Notes under the pieces: model-generated | What the model was told of the DNA's origin: nothing | The model's database searches: none | The model's input: only the letters and a program-made list of their open reading frames with translations | Shown: positions 47,137 through 58,850 of the stretch, piece after piece | How positions within the stretch are numbered: the stretch's first letter is position 1 | Layout of the letters: the number at the start of each line of letters is the position of its first letter | Translations under genes and position numbers: made by a program | Assembly: GCF_963576675.1 (NCBI RefSeq) | Contig: NC_088913.1 | Coordinates: forward strand, 80,847,001 to 80,911,000 | Direction: 5' to 3' | From: Euphorbia lathyris | Taxonomy: Eukaryota; Streptophyta; Magnoliopsida; Malpighiales; Euphorbiaceae | DNA length: 64,000 nucleotides

Positions 47137-48691
47137 TGTTGAGCGATTTCCGCAAGTGCACGGTTTCGCTTGTAGTAATAAAAATATTGATCCCACAGGG
47201 ATACGTTTTTTAACGAAAAACTTATTTTTGAATTATTAATTTCGAACTTGTTGGATTTATTATTAAATGTAAATGAAAAGTGAAAATTGGATTAATTGAA
47301 TTTAGGAAATTTATTTGATTGAATTTGTGAACTTTGAGTATTTGAAAATGTTGGAATAAGATTATGTATTTAGAATAAATCGATTGTTAGAAAGATCTTC
47401 TGATTTTAAGGATGAATTTTACAAAACATGAACATTTAGAACTTATTAGAAAAATGAATGAATTTGTTCATTTGCATTAAGCAAAGAAAACAACTTAAAC
47501 TTTGTATTATTATGATGATGAAATAAATGACGGAACCTCTAATTAATTGGCTTTGAACGCGACAAAACCCTTTCGGGATAGTTGCCCTTACTCAAATTAA
47601 CACTCTTTCGAGATGATAATTTGCCTAAGTGTTCAACAAAGTTTCCTTGTAATGATTTTGAATTCAAGTGCATATTAATGAAAACACCAGCCTCACTTAT
47701 ATTGGATTGGTTACCATAAGTGCTGCATAACGATTTGTCGAATAGAACAGACTTTATTAGATGAAATATAAATTGATACAAGTTTACAGAGAATAAGGAG
47801 CATCGAGTTCTTCGAGGGCGTGCAAGTGAAGGGCTTGATCGGTTCCGCTTCCTTGGGTTTCCTAGGAGGTTGTCAGGCTCGGGGGCGAACACTTTACTCA
47901 ATCTTCTCGCTGTAACTTCGTAATAGGGATTCGGTCGGCCACTACCATGATGCAAACTAAAACTGGAACAATGTCTAAATGCTACTGAGTTGTAATTAAA
48001 CTATAAACAATATGTGTACCTCATCTTGTTTTGTACAGAATCTAATTTCTAACTCTCGAAATGTTTTTACTTAGAACTTCGACATAAGTTCTACGCTCTG
48101 ATTTCTATATCTATATTATAGCATTTCATTACACTTTTTCTCAACATCAACTCTTTATTTATAGATGTTGAAGGGTTGTGTTTGAAGTGATGTATCCGTT
48201 GGTTAAGAGTCGTGTCCGTTGTGAAAGGACGTCTTTATCCACTTGAACGAACGCGTTTCTTGGATTTTCAACATGTGTTAAATGCTCTTGGTGAATTTCT
48301 GCACTTACCGAGGATAGTAATCCGCGGCCGTGAATGACGTAGCACTGAGCTGAGCGACGGACGAAGGGGAGAAAAGGTTATACCACGCGTGTCGCGGCCG
48401 CGGGTCTGGGATCCACTGTCGCGGCCCGGCAGGTTTTCTTACTTCTTGCTTTCGTTCGTGTCCTCGACTTGGCGCTTTCGATTTACGTCGTCTTTGACTC
48501 CTTTTGTAGGGCTTTTCTTCTGTTTTAGATCCTTTTTCGTTCCTATTTGGATTTTACCAAATATTCAAGTACCTTGCAAGAAAGAAAGATATTCGAAAGT
48601 AAAAGTAATCTAAACAGATATAAATAACACAAATTCGTAATAAAAATGATGTAAATGTTAATGATATTTTAGGTATATTTTGGGCTTAACA
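47137..48691 (-). repeat. B 5' LTR
   Basis: 1555 bp, same ends as the 37367-38921 copy, nine differences by eye. It is followed on its outer side (48692 onward) by a second copy of B's 3' interior, not by target DNA. Confidence 0.9.
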
Positions 48692-50083
48692 AATCTCCAC
48701 ACTTAATCTTTTGCTAGTCCCGACAAAATTTCACTGGATTTATTCCTTAACTAATCTCTTTATAAAAAATAAAACATATATCTTTGTGTTTACCTTTTAA
48801 ATTAGTTAAGCCGAAAAGACTAACTTCACACGGCAAATTTATACGCAAAATATCAAACTAACTTAGTATAAATACGATATATCATTCGTCTTGCATTTCA
48901 ATTTTTAAATTGAAGTATTCGGGACGATGTAAGCACGCATGTTATTGAGTTTTCCATCTCAAGGTATTTCAAAGCACCAAATTTCCTTTCCCAAACTTGA
49001 ATTATTATATATGAGTATTTAGTTTAATTTATTTGCTTAGTTACGCCCTTGATAAGGGTGGTCTCGATCGTAACTTTATATGTAATTGTTTTGTGTTCGC
49101 TTAAGAGGTACCGACCATGCCATGGGTGGACGCAATCGTTACTTTAAACTTTAAACACGCTTAATAATTTTTTTTTTATTTAAACGTTCCTTCCATACCT
49201 CGATTGTGATAAGGGTGGTCGCAACCGTGGCCAAAAGTACGCTTTACTTATTAATTTCTTCCCTTTCATACCTCGATTGTGATAAGGTTGGTCTCAATCG
49301 TGGCCAAAAGTTAAGAATACGATTTATTGATTATAACTTGGGAAAAAGAAAATTAGCACATTCATCCTATATTGACTTAAAATTCAACATGTATTATGGC
49401 TATAGTTTCCTTAAAAACTTCAATTGGTGTTATTGTAAGACAAAATCAAAACCGAGCTAAAAATTGTTAGTTCAAATTTAATGCCTATAAACCTAATTGA
49501 AAATTTAAAATAAGATTTATTATATCATGAATTTCATGATATGAAATAGAGATTGAAAATTAAGAAATTGTTTTTTACTTAAATACATTCACTCGAGACA
49601 ATTTTACTTAAAATCGTGTCGAAGATTTGTGAAAAATATATTTTGAAAAATATTACCCGTATAGAAATATTTATTTCTATCGATAATGATAACCTAAAAA
49701 TAATCATAAAAATTTTAACTTATGATATTTATAAATGTAAAAATGATATTTCATAAAAAAAAAATGTTAAGTTTTTTCATTTGTTGCAATATATTTAAAA
49801 GTGTTGCAATATACGTTGCATTTGTATTTTGAAAAACAAGCGATGCATACATTCATTCATTCATTTGCATACATTCATTCATTTGTTTGCATAAAATGAT
49901 ATATGTATATATCTCCTCCCACACTTAAATTGGACCATGTCCTCATGGGGGCATGGAGATAAAACACTAAAGATAAAACAAACGGAAAATAAACGAAAGA
50001 TATAGCAAAAACATTCATCAGAAAATTAATAAAAACTGAAATTGTACGAAACATAAGAAAATAAAAATGTACGAAACTGAAAT
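48692..50083 (-). repeat. B': partial second B interior (3' end only)
   Basis: Near-identical to 38922-40320, including the polypurine tract and the GTGATAAGGGTGGTC repeats. A 4-base AAAA is missing near 49954. It stops within the untranslated region, before ORF-x, where it joins A's LTR. No gene. Confidence 0.88.
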
Positions 50084-51386
50084 TGATAGCTGTCAGAGCA
50101 TGATTAACCCAATCCTGAAAGTCAGACTGCACTGTCCCCTAAGTCAACTATCAATACACGGGGCGTGTTTTGGATATGCGGGGCGTACATAGGGTAATTC
50201 GAGCAATAAAGTACCAGGAGCTCAGACACGCGGGGCGTATAGCAAGACACGCAGGGCGTCTCCGCCTATACGCAGGGCGTGTCCTGAGAATTCTGCACCA
50301 AATTATGTACCTCCATACTTGTACCTTGTGAAGTTACCATTCTACCCCTAGCTTGATGTATAAATAAGAGTGACCAGCACTCATTTTAGCAATCTAGACC
50401 GGGCTATAGATTTGAGTAATCTAGTCTTGGCCATAGAGTTTAGACATTCAGATTTTGTATAGCTTTAAACTCTCCCCTTTCGGGCTTGCTCGTTGATTCC
50501 GGCATTCCGTCAAAGTTCCGTTCCTTCTCCGTTCACCAAGCTCGAGAGTTCCACCTCTAAGTCCTAAGCGACGGCCTTGAGTCCGGTTGGCTGGTTCCGA
50601 GGGCCGATTCTTCCCTCTTCGCTTGCTAACTAGCTTGCACTCTTCCTATGTACTAGGCTTGGTTGTATTCATCATTTTTATTCTCCATATTTATAATATA
50701 TGATTTGCAATTTCCGTTTCTATATACGTGTTAATGTTTATTACTTGCTTTGATGCTTATAATTGACTATTGTGTAGGGGAACGCGGTTTCCGACGCCAT
50801 TCGGGCTATCTTTAGGGATTCATATAGGTGTTGCCCTACCGGAAGTGACGCTCCGGAAACCGTAGGAATTGACACTCCACGGAACTTACGGGCCCTAGTT
50901 TCTGATCCCCAGCATTAGACACGCCTTGACTAGGAATCACGTAGTCTAAGTACCTCACGGGTCGGTCGAACTACACGTAGTCGTCTTTGTAAGAGTAGAT
51001 TATTAATCGTATATATTCGGAGTCTTTGTTTGTCATATTTATAACTTATCGTCGCCACTACACTCCGTAGAGTATTTGTTATATAAAATCTGTCTCACTA
51101 ATAGTTTAGGAGTAGTTTGTAGTTGATTCTCACACCAACCCCAAAGTATTCACCGCTTAAATAACGTATAAAACCGAGTTGCCTAATACTTGTAGTTATA
51201 AATCCCGTGGATTCGATACCCGGTCTTAATCGGATTATTACTTGATACGACGGGGTACACTTGCCCCTAAGTAGTCGTGACGTCTAGTGAATTTAGAACA
51301 TTTATAAAGATCAAATCCATAGTCCCGTAGCTCACTCATATCACACCAACATCCGTATTAATACACCGCTAGACGACACACTATCA
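50084..51386 (+). repeat. A 3' LTR, lacking first 353 bp
   Basis: Matches 31417-32719 base for base in length (1303 bp). It ends CTATCA followed by the GCAGC target duplication. Its ACGCGGGGCGT motifs (50156, 50175, 50227, 50246 and 50268) are partly better and partly worse preserved than those of the 5' LTR. Confidence 0.92.
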
Positions 51387-54208
51387 GCAGCCTCCTTGTG
51401 TTGCTCGCTTTGTCGATGCCACTCCAACATCTCATTATAGTGATTGGCTAATCGATCTTTCTCACGGCCCAACTCTTCATCCATCCGCGGGAAACAAGCT
51501 CTAAACCCGGAGCTAGCTCTAACCATATCTTCTTTAGACGCTCGAGCTTCAACCACCTCCTTCTCCAATGCCACAAGCCGCTCCACAGCTGCAATTTTGG
51601 CTAATCGTTGCCTATCCGCCTCTTCAGCATCAACCAGAGCATCAAACTTCTTACTGTAGCCCTCTAACTCTGCCATGTTTAATCTAACCCGAGCTGCAAG
51701 GCCTGCTGCCACATTTTTCTCAGTAACATAGGACTGATAGCAAAATAACATGTGGTTCTTGGCGGATTTCAATGGCTCAGTTTTAAAAGGGTGAGTGCAC
51801 ACACCCATCATGATGTCAAAATCAATCATAGCCCTCTCAATACGGGTCGGAGTCCAAGAGTCAAGAGGAGAGGCGACAAGCTTACTGAGATTGGCACGAG
51901 CATCACTCAAAGAATCATCACTAGGCAAGGATGAGTCAGCCACAGCGTTAGGCGGTCCTTTCAAAAACGAAAAATCCAAACCGGCAAAAGGATTGTCAGC
52001 CTTAAGACTGACATGAACTAATGGAGGACGCACTAGAGCTGATTCCTGCCATATTCACAAATGACAATTCAATCAAACAATATGACTCAAGCATCCCAAG
52101 CGTAGTTCATAAAATAACGGAGGCACAAAATCATACAAACCCGAGACAATGGTGCGGCAATCAATCGGTTTAAAGAAGATGCAGAAGGAAGATGTGTTCA
52201 TGCTGGAAGTTGCAATGGAGTCATGTCCACCTCGGTCGAGCCATCATCAAGAGACAGGGTTCTAATCGAAGAAGTCACGTTCCAACGTGCACCTAGTTGG
52301 TCCAGCGCTTCATCCTCAAAACCAAAGTATAGGTCTTCGTCAGAATCAATTCCCCCTCCTAGTCTCATAGAAGGACCTGCCGTAGTAGGTACCTGCCCTA
52401 CCCCATCCAACATGATGGCTTTACCTTTGCCTGATCCATTTGTCTCAAGAGTATTCGGGGCCAGCAAAGTCAGATTGTTATCCTTTCCCGAGCTACCGCT
52501 CGAATCTAATATATATATATATATATATGTATATATAGAGAATAAAATGTACATACAAAACAAAATAAAAAAAAGAGCTTACCAACGGGTGGAATACACT
52601 GCTGAAAAACGGTATCCCCCAAGCATCAAACGAAGGTCGATCCGATCCAAGCAGAAGTGGTCCCTGATCATATCCCGCGTCCAGAACCGCAGCGGCTATA
52701 TCTTCATCACTAGCTCCATACCGCTGAGAAGAGGTATGAAATGGGAGTGGCCCCTGGAATAGATTGGAAAAATCCTAGTTGACGTGCCCAAAGACAAGGT
52801 GCATATAAAGTCAGGCCAGGATTTGATGAGGTTCTAGTTTGGTTCACCCCGTGGTTTAACCGACGTGTTGCACACACCATCATCCACCATTCAGTACCTT
52901 CATGGGGGGGGGGGCAGCAGACAAGTAAGAAAGCGCCCAGGATGGTAGACATGAATTACTCTTATTCTAAAAGAGAAACAGCTCATTGTGAGTGGATGGC
53001 ACTAAAGTACGAAGAAATCTCCCAACCACACCGACGGCCAAACTCGAAGAGCTGTAGCAAAGGTCTACACCAAGATGATTCGAAACCCCCACTGATGAAG
53101 CAGTAGCCAAATGAGGAAAGTAGATAAAAGCCCACAGTTGTAACAAGCACAAGCCACCCCGAGGTTTTACAAATGGTTTATCCTCAACCGTAAGAGTTAG
53201 ACGATGGAAGGTTGAAGCTAACAACATGATGCCGAGAGCTAAACGACGGCCTGAAGCCAAAGCCTTAACAATAATCAGTATTTCAGCGGTAGGCCTAAGA
53301 CCCAACGACTCTAAAATGTAATTGCTGAGCATCATCCACAGGAAATGCACGTGATCCTCGTCATCCAACTCTGCCTTATCCAATTTCTTCTTAATTATTT
53401 GGACATACGTCCCAGCCTCTTTGGACAAGATAGTTTGCACTCTAGGGAATGCATGCGTATCGGCACAACTCGGGACTTCCTCTCCAATAATAGGCAACCT
53501 CGTCAAAGCAACCACATCACGTAAAGTGATAGACATAGGACCCAGCAGGAGAATCAATGAGTTGCATGTCGGCGACCAATAATTCAAAACTCCTTCAAGC
53601 ACATTCACACAAGGAGTAATTTCATGACGAGTCAAACGAACAAAATCCCTGATGCCAACCTGGTCCCAAACACTTGCATACCTCAATTCTAAACGATCTA
53701 CAAGGTCATTCCACCCAGTGTAACAACGAGGGAATATCAGCCCTCTCTTATTTATGGGGAATTGATAAGTTTCCCTATGAAGGGCTAATTCAGTAGCACT
53801 GCTCATGGGATAAGGAGGCAAAGGCGAGTTGTTCACAGCAACAGGGCTAATAGTAAAGACACTATCCTGAAATTGAAAGTGCAAACACAATCAATCAAAG
53901 CCTATGGATGCTACCTTCAAATACATGATCAGGAGACTACAAAATTCGTTAAAAATTACCTCCTGCAAGCCAAGGGTTATGCCTAAGCGAGAATCAGCGC
54001 GAATGGTGTCAGAATACGAGTCCGCAACTGTGACAGACAGATGCAAAATTTCAGCAATACAATTCCATACCCATATGGTAGCTCTAAAATTCTTATGTTT
54101 TATTCCAATTCAATTTATTTTCTCATAAAATGTGATTCTACAAACACAAAAGCAAAAGAAAAATCAAAAAGAAAGAAAATAAAGAAGAAAAATAGTTTGC
54201 ATACCCAT
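51387..54208 (-). pseudogene. Antisense plant-mobile-domain gene, copy 2 (in G)
   Basis: A minus-strand gene between G's pol and 3' LTR. Exons: 54208-54205 (ATG G, context AACATGG), 54081-53960, 53866-52583, 52505-52141, 52045-51387, continuing at 31058-30998 beyond element A. GT-AG introns: 54082-54204, 53867-53959, 52506-52582 (TA-rich) and 52046-52140; phases 1, 0, 1, 0 fit the exon lengths apart from one indel in exon 3. The full product would be about 830 residues: PMD core in exon 3, acidic Gly/Ser linker in exon 4, and a long Glu/Ala/Arg-rich probable coiled coil in exon 5. Damage: TAG replaces a Trp codon near 52967, TGA at 52198-52200 is CGA in copy 1, and an 11-G run at 52904-52914 (6 in copy 1) shifts frame. 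PMD is known in plant transposons and in the MAIN/MAIL1 host proteins; the role here is inferred only. Confidence 0.85.
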
Positions 54209-54441
54209 GTTTGAGAGACTGAGAGCTTGATTCTGAATGTTCTTGAGCTTGGAGAAGAGAAAATGGCAGAAAACAAAAGAAAAGAGGAAAAAGAGTTGTA
54301 GATGGATTAAGAGAGAGAGTTCTAAGGATTTCAAATTCTAAATATCCTGCAGGATTCTCCTCTCTATTATCTTAAGAAGAAAAATGTTTAAATAAAACTT
54401 CTTTTGTACATAAATTTTATTTTGCTAATTCATTTATGCAC

Positions 54442-54457
54442 AAAAGAGGGGAGCAAG
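54442..54457 (+). promoter_or_regulatory. G polypurine tract
   Basis: AAAAGAGGGGAGCAAG directly before the LTR at 54458; one base differs from the tract at 20401-20416. Confidence 0.8.
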
Positions 54458-56428
54458 TGTTAGCCCAAAATAAAATAAATTTTATTTCATATACATATTA
54501 ATGCCTGTATTTAGATTTTAGGATATAGTTTATATTTTCCTAGAAAATAATGGTAAAATACACGTGTAAACTAACCTTCAACCCAAGAGAGAGTCCGGCA
54601 CCACGCGGGGCGTGTCCTCCATACGCAGGACGTATACCAAAGAGCCGAAGAAACTACACTTCAGAGGCTCCAAGACGCGGGACGTGACACCAGAGGCGCC
54701 ACACGTAAAGTCATCAACAAAACCCACCAATTTCAGAGGCTCCAAGATGCGGGGCATTCTCTTCCATACGCAGGGTGTACTTCTTTGTGCAGGACGTGAT
54801 ACCAGAGGCGCCACACGTAAAAATCATCAATGAAACGCACAAGGTCCAAGAGCCACAACACGCATGGCGTATCCGCCAATACGCAGGGCGTAGACCAAGC
54901 AGCCAGCGAAATCAGGTCCAGAAGCTGAACTACGCAGGGCGTAGTAGGACTCACACGGGGCGTGTCTTCTCTTCCGGAAGCAGTCAACAGCAGTTGAGGA
55001 AGTTAAGTTAGTTGGTTGGTGGTAGTTGGAGTTAGTTAAAGTAGTTGATGGTAAAAAGACCAAAATACCCTAATACCACTAAATAATTACCAAAAAATGC
55101 CACTAAAAAATACTATAAATAGACCCCCTCCCCTACACTAAAACACACACTCAATCCAACACAAAACCCCCTTCCTAAGGTCCCTTCCAATGCTCTTTAG
55201 TTCTTAGTTTAAGTTCTTAGTTCTTAAGTTCTTCAAAGTTCTTCAAGTTCTTCCTTTTGTTCTTCAAGTTCTTAGTTTTTAATCCTTTCTTTTAGCTATC
55301 ACTTAGCTCCAATTCAAGTTCCAATAGCCTCTTTCCCAGTTTTTCTAATTTAATTTAGCATTCCAAGCCTATAATTTGCTCAATTCCTAGCTAAAGCTCT
55401 GTTTTCAAACTAATTTTCCAGATTCATCCAACTACTTTCAAAGCCCACTTTCGTCCGTTTGAAGTCATTTTTTGCTTTTAATCCCTTCGACAAAGTTGTT
55501 CTTGACGTCTTGAATTTCGATCTAGTATATTTACTTTCCCAATTCCGTGCCTAGAAACTCTATTTACAAGCCGATCTTTCCAGCCCAAATTCTTTTAGAC
55601 ATTCTGTTTCCAGATTTTTTCAGATTCGACCAGTCATTTTTAATCCTCAATTCTGTCCATTTACAATTTGTTTTAGCTTTCGATCCCTTATAGAATTTTG
55701 TTCCTGACTTCCCGAAGTTCAATTTACACTATTTACTTGTCCAATTCCGAGTTCTTAAGCACTCCAATCAAGCTCCCCAAAGTCAAAGTCTAAATCTGCC
55801 CCATTTGCCTACCAACGTTTGGACATTGCCAAGATCAAACACCGTACGGGCCCGACTGACCACAGATCTCCGAGAACTTCCAGCCGACACCAAAATTCAA
55901 CTTCAATCCGAGATAGCTATTGTGGCTCCGAGTTTGTTGTTGAATTCCAATTTATTTTAATTGCATTTCAATTCCTTGTATTTGATTTGTTCTTCCAGTT
56001 CAATTGAATTAGCTATATGTTTAGTATAGAAGTTCTTCAATTGTAATTCATTTTCAATTTCATGCTTATCTCAAACACATGTATTCAAACCTTGATTTAC
56101 ATCAATAAAATACCGATTTTTCACCAAATCTCGTGTTAATTTTGCACATTGAATTTCTTTACTTTTCACGTCTTCAATCTATACGCTTAGCTTAAATAAA
56201 AATAATTTATTTCGCAAAGTTTCTATAACGGCGCGAGAGACCCAAGATGGACTTTTTCAATCCTTGCGTCCCTCGCCAATCGCTTCGATTTAGAATTCAT
56301 GTTTTCGGCGCACAGTTTCGCAAATGTAACCGTTTTTTCATAATTGAGGAATAATTCCTCTGGCACGCCCGCACCCTAACCACACGTGACAATGTTAAAA
56401 TTAGCATATTTGCAAAATATCGCTAACA
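54458..56428 (+). repeat. G 3' LTR
   Basis: TGTTAGCCC ... GCTAACA, 1971 bp, TATA box at 55113-55122. About ten ACGC(G/A)GGGCGT motifs and decayed forms lie at 54603-54965, in the same places as in the left LTR. After 56428 (ATAAGATATAAATATT) the sequence is AT-rich and no longer retroelement-like, so this is the right edge of the G array. Confidence 0.92.
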
Positions 56429-56589
56429 ATAAGATATAAATATTAACTTTTTTATTATTTTTGAAGTTTTTTCTCTCTAAATATTAACTTTTTCTTTTAT
56501 AAAAAATAACATCTAAATAACCTCAAACCTAAAAAGTTGAAGAATTAAAGTTGATTAAATTATTATTTAATTCTTAAAAAATTTCATTT

Positions 56590-57070
56590 GGATAATTAAT
56601 TTATTAGTCCCTATATTTTGACAAAACACACTGTTTAGTACCTGTATTTTCAAAAACAAGTGGTAAGGTCCCTAACTTTTTTCTTAGTGAACTGTTTAGT
56701 CCTTCCGCCTGTTTGTTAGATTCGAAAATGACTAAATTAACCTTTACTATTTACCTTCAAACTTCAGAAGAGGAAATCCAATTTAGAAAAAGAAGCTATT
56801 GGTATGGAGAACAAGAAAAAGAACATGCCTAATGCTTACGAATTTGAACGATTAAGAAGAAAATCAAGAAGAAGAACACTCAAAGTTGATTTCAGATGCA
56901 TTAGAGTTTAAAGGAAAGGAAAATAAAGGAAAAAAAGAACGCAAATCCAAACTGACTAACACAATCTTCATGAGAGTCTAACGGCAGGGACTAAGCAGTT
57001 CACCGAGAAAAACGTTAGGGACTTTACCATGTGTTTTGTCAAAATATAGAGACTAATAAATTAATTACCC
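56590..57070. mobile_element. MULE-like MITE
   Basis: The ends GGATAATTAATTTATTAGTC and, on the other strand, GGGTAATTAATTTATTAGTC continue as inverted repeats for about 40 bp (TATATTTTGACAAAACACA in both), then more weakly (GGTAAGGTCCCTAAC). Flanks ATTTCATTT and TTTTCATTT match at 8 of 9 bases, fitting a 9-bp Mutator-type duplication. The 480-bp element has no ORF. Confidence 0.78.
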
Positions 57071-57512
57071 TTTTCATTTTGAGGTTATTATCGGTAAAAT
57101 TTAGAAAAATTTAAAAAGTTGCTGTTATTCTCTATTTTATTTTTATTTTTGGCATTCTCAATTTATAATAAGTGTCATATTTTTCCTGCTTTATTTTAAT
57201 AACTCTAACTCTAATAGTTTTTGAACAAAAAAAATTAAAATATGATAAAACAAATATGTAAAGGGATAAATAATTGAAGATCTGATAGCTAAATCATTTT
57301 GTCACGAAACTTTTTCACTTTAGCCACAAATTTACCCGTAGCTATAAATGATTTTTGTTTGCAAGACTGATAAATTTTTTATTACTCCACAAAAATGATT
57401 TCCCAGAATAAATTAAGAAAAAGGAAATTATTGACCAAAAGGTTATTATAAACACTGGTACATCCCTTCGCGTGAATGTTGTTTTGGTTTGAAGCGTGTA
57501 CCATACAATATT
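57071..57512. other. AT-rich spacer, no gene seen
   Basis: Apart from the part from about 57400 that is duplicated near 61515, nothing is recognisable. Confidence 0.5.
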
Positions 57513-58060
57513 CAAGGTTTTAAAAGGCGCTAGTCGGACGGATAAGGCCTTTACTGATTAATCAGGATTAATCGGATTTGCATTTTTAATATTTATTTAT
57601 TTTTTATTAAATAAGTATTATATAAATACCATTAATATATGAATTATACTATGTAAAAATAATAATATAAAATATTTAGGATAGAAAAAAATACATATTT
57701 TAATATTATTTATGTTAATGTCCTTAAAAAATAACAAATAGATCAATAAAATAACATTTATAACAAAATGTTTCAAAATAAAATAAAAATAATATTCTTA
57801 AAAATAAATTTAATAGTTTAAAGTTTATTTTTTTTTTGTTCTTTAACATTTTTTAAAATTAAAAAAGTTGATATAAAATTGAAGGACCAGTTTTTTCAAA
57901 AATGCCGCCTGGGACCGCCTAGGAGCCGCCTAAACCCGTTTAAGACCGCTTGAGACCGCCTAAGCGGCCAAAAATCGGTCAACCGATTTATATCGCCTGA
58001 TTAGTGAAAATCGGGACGGTGTTCTAAAAATCGCCGCCTTGGCCAATTTTTAGAACACTG
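57513..58060. mobile_element. hAT-like MITE
   Basis: Flanked by a perfect 8-bp duplication ACAATATT (57505-57512 and 58061-58068). The ends CAAGGTTTTAAAAG and, inverted, CAGTGTTCTAAAAA form an imperfect terminal repeat of the hAT type. The interior is AT-rich with a GC-rich block (57905-57975) repeating GACCGCCT/GCCGCCTA. No transposase. A related sequence without the insert exists at 61515-61755. Confidence 0.78.
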
Positions 58061-58257
58061 ACAATATTTATATTATCATGTCTTGAAATTTCACCAGTTA
58101 ACAGGTTGCCAAAATTGAAAGTTGAATGATTTTATTAAAACAAATTTAAAATGAGTGACCATTTTGAGATACTCGTTAAAGTTCTAATAACTTAATAGTA
58201 GTCTTTGTCGGATCAATTTTACGAAATTAATTTTCATGACTTGTATATATAAGAAAT

Positions 58258-58790
58258 TAACATTTCACATTTAATTTTTCATATAAACCATTTGACATGT
58301 TTAACATTTATTTTATCAACCAAACCATTTGGGATGTTTTGTATCAATTGTAGCTCATGGATGTTTATAGATTGAAGATCTATGATTAAAATATTTTACT
58401 TATTATAACATTTCACATTTAATTTTTCATATAAACCATTTCACATGTTTAACATTTATTTTATTAACCAAACCATTTGGCATGTTTTGTACCAAATGTA
58501 GCTCATGCATGTTTATAGATTTAAGATTTATAATTAAAATATTTTAAACTTTCACATTTAATTTTCATGCAAAGCATTTGTGATTTTTAACATTTATTTT
58601 CTCAATCAAACCATTTGGAATGTTTTGTATCAAATGTTGCTCATTCATGATTAAAGATTGAGGATTTGGAATAAAAATACTTTATTTTTTACTTATTAAA
58701 ATTTCACATTTAATTTTAAATGCAAACCATTTGGAATGTTTAACATTTATTTTTTTCCAACCAAACCATTTGTGATGTTTTTGATTTAAT
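58258..58790. repeat. Tandem repeat, about 140-150 bp unit, 3.6 copies
   Basis: Units begin TTTCACATTTAATTTT at about 58263, 58411, 58550 and 58702. Each holds AACCATTTGnnATGTTT twice and a TGTAGCTCATnCATG segment. Copies differ at many positions, so the array is old. Confidence 0.85.
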
Positions 58791-58850
58791 TGTGCAAACA
58801 AACCATTTAAGTTGCCTAAAAAGATATCTAAAAATGTCTAATTTTCCAAA

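Larger units (their letters stand above)
37367..50083 (-). mobile_element. Element B: Athila-type gypsy, pol-less, with partial tandem copy B'
   Basis: Minus-strand order: B' interior end (50083-48692), LTR (48691-47137), primer site, gag-protease (46939-44438), ORF-y (43672-42836), ORF-x (41557-40352), 3' region (40351-38922), LTR (38921-37367). No RT, RNase H or integrase is present. The two LTRs are both 1555 bp and differ at 9 positions by eye count. Because a B' interior end lies outside the 5' LTR, the structure is a partial tandem array. B' joins A's 3' LTR at 50083/50084 through the shared bases TGA. Confidence 0.87.
31064..51386 (+). mobile_element. Element A: gypsy-type (Athila/Tat-like) retroelement with nested B
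   Basis: The outer ends are TGATAG (31064) and CTATCA (51386), flanked by a perfect 5-bp duplication GCAGC (31059-31063 and 51387-51391). The 5' LTR is complete; the 3' LTR lacks its first 353 bp. The interior 32720-37366 has a primer site, a small ORF, and an Athila-like ORF with hairpin clusters on both sides. No gag, protease, RT or integrase is recognisable, so A is either non-autonomous or lost pol when B was added. The two LTRs differ at 28 of 1303 shared positions by eye count, 26 of them transitions. Confidence 0.88.
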
